DNA of 5,512 nt from WJMT01 sp964445575 (lineage in GTDB: Bacteria > Acidobacteriota > Aminicenantia > Aminicenantales > Aminicenantaceae), in the NCBI GenBank assembly GCA_964445575.1, contig CAYULB010000092.1, forward strand, positions 1 through 5,512, read 5' to 3'. The notes beneath the pieces were generated by a model. It saw nothing but the letters and a program-made list of their open reading frames with translations, made no database searches and was not told where the DNA came from. The translations under genes and the position numbers were made by a program. Of the stretch, positions 5,449-5,512 are shown in pieces. The stretch's first letter is position 1, and every line of letters starts with the position of its first letter.

Positions 5449-5512
5449 ATGAGTCACGATTGCGGCAGATGCGAGGCGTCAGGGCATGAAGTCGTGGTCC
5501 TTCACTACGAAT
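5449..5512 (+). CDS. Partial N-terminus of an unrecognised ORF (runs off window)
   Basis: From ATG at 5449 the plus strand stays open to the window edge for 21 codons, beginning MSHDCGRCEASGHEVVVLHY. A CxxC pair (C5, C8) followed by a histidine suggests a possible metal-binding start. Base composition becomes GC-richer exactly at the ATG, unlike the AT-rich spacer before it, which supports real coding sequence. There is no clear Shine-Dalgarno. I do not recognise the protein. The opposite strand also has an open frame of about 20 codons here, ending in a TGA at 5449-5451 that overlaps this ATG, so a minus-strand gene end cannot be excluded. Confidence 0.4.
   Translation, partial: MSHDCGRCEASGHEVVVLHYE

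Noticed and set aside
1..5512. CRISPR array, tRNA or rRNA genes
   Set aside because: I saw no regularly spaced repeats, no tRNA-like cloverleaf and no rRNA sequence in the window.

Overview
The window looks like part of a Gram-negative bacterial chromosome with moderate GC and AT-rich spacers. It holds one intact transport operon and, beside its downstream end, a small scrambled accessory block. The gene families present (BtuF/FecB-type importer, HepT-MntA, IS91-like and IS3-like debris) occur in many anaerobic or environmental proteobacterial-type genomes, Desulfobacterota among them. I cannot name a genus from sequence alone.

Right part (about 2517-5237, minus strand): three overlapping genes are read right to left. 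They encode a membrane-anchored BtuF/FecB-like substrate-binding protein, a FepC/BtuD-like ATPase and a FecCD/BtuC-like permease. Together they form a complete importer for an iron chelate, haem or corrinoid; the substrate is not decided by the sequence. The 211-bp spacer at 5238-5448 holds a weak promoter candidate and an AT-rich dyad, and separates the operon from a divergent partial ORF that leaves the window at 5512.

Left part (1-2478): an exact 214-bp copy of the permease gene's 3' end lies at 26-239. It is in the same orientation as the real gene end at 2479-2692, exactly 2453 bp away. Between the copies, from left to right, lie (i) two IS3-family transposase remnants pointing at each other, the right one keeping its outer inverted repeat and an A9 frameshift site; (ii) an intact mntA-hepT toxin-antitoxin pair on the minus strand, with a tandem 15-bp repeat in its promoter region; and (iii) an IS91-family (Y2/HUH) transposase remnant that has lost the segments carrying its catalytic residues. 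The IS91 remnant abuts the repeat at 2478/2479.

Taken together, the block reads as a 2.45-kb unit bounded by direct repeats. A single homologous recombination between the repeats would delete the toxin-antitoxin pair and all the IS debris, leave one copy of the permease gene end, and keep the importer intact. The perfect identity of the repeats contrasts with the decay of the IS remnants, which suggests the duplication is the most recent event.
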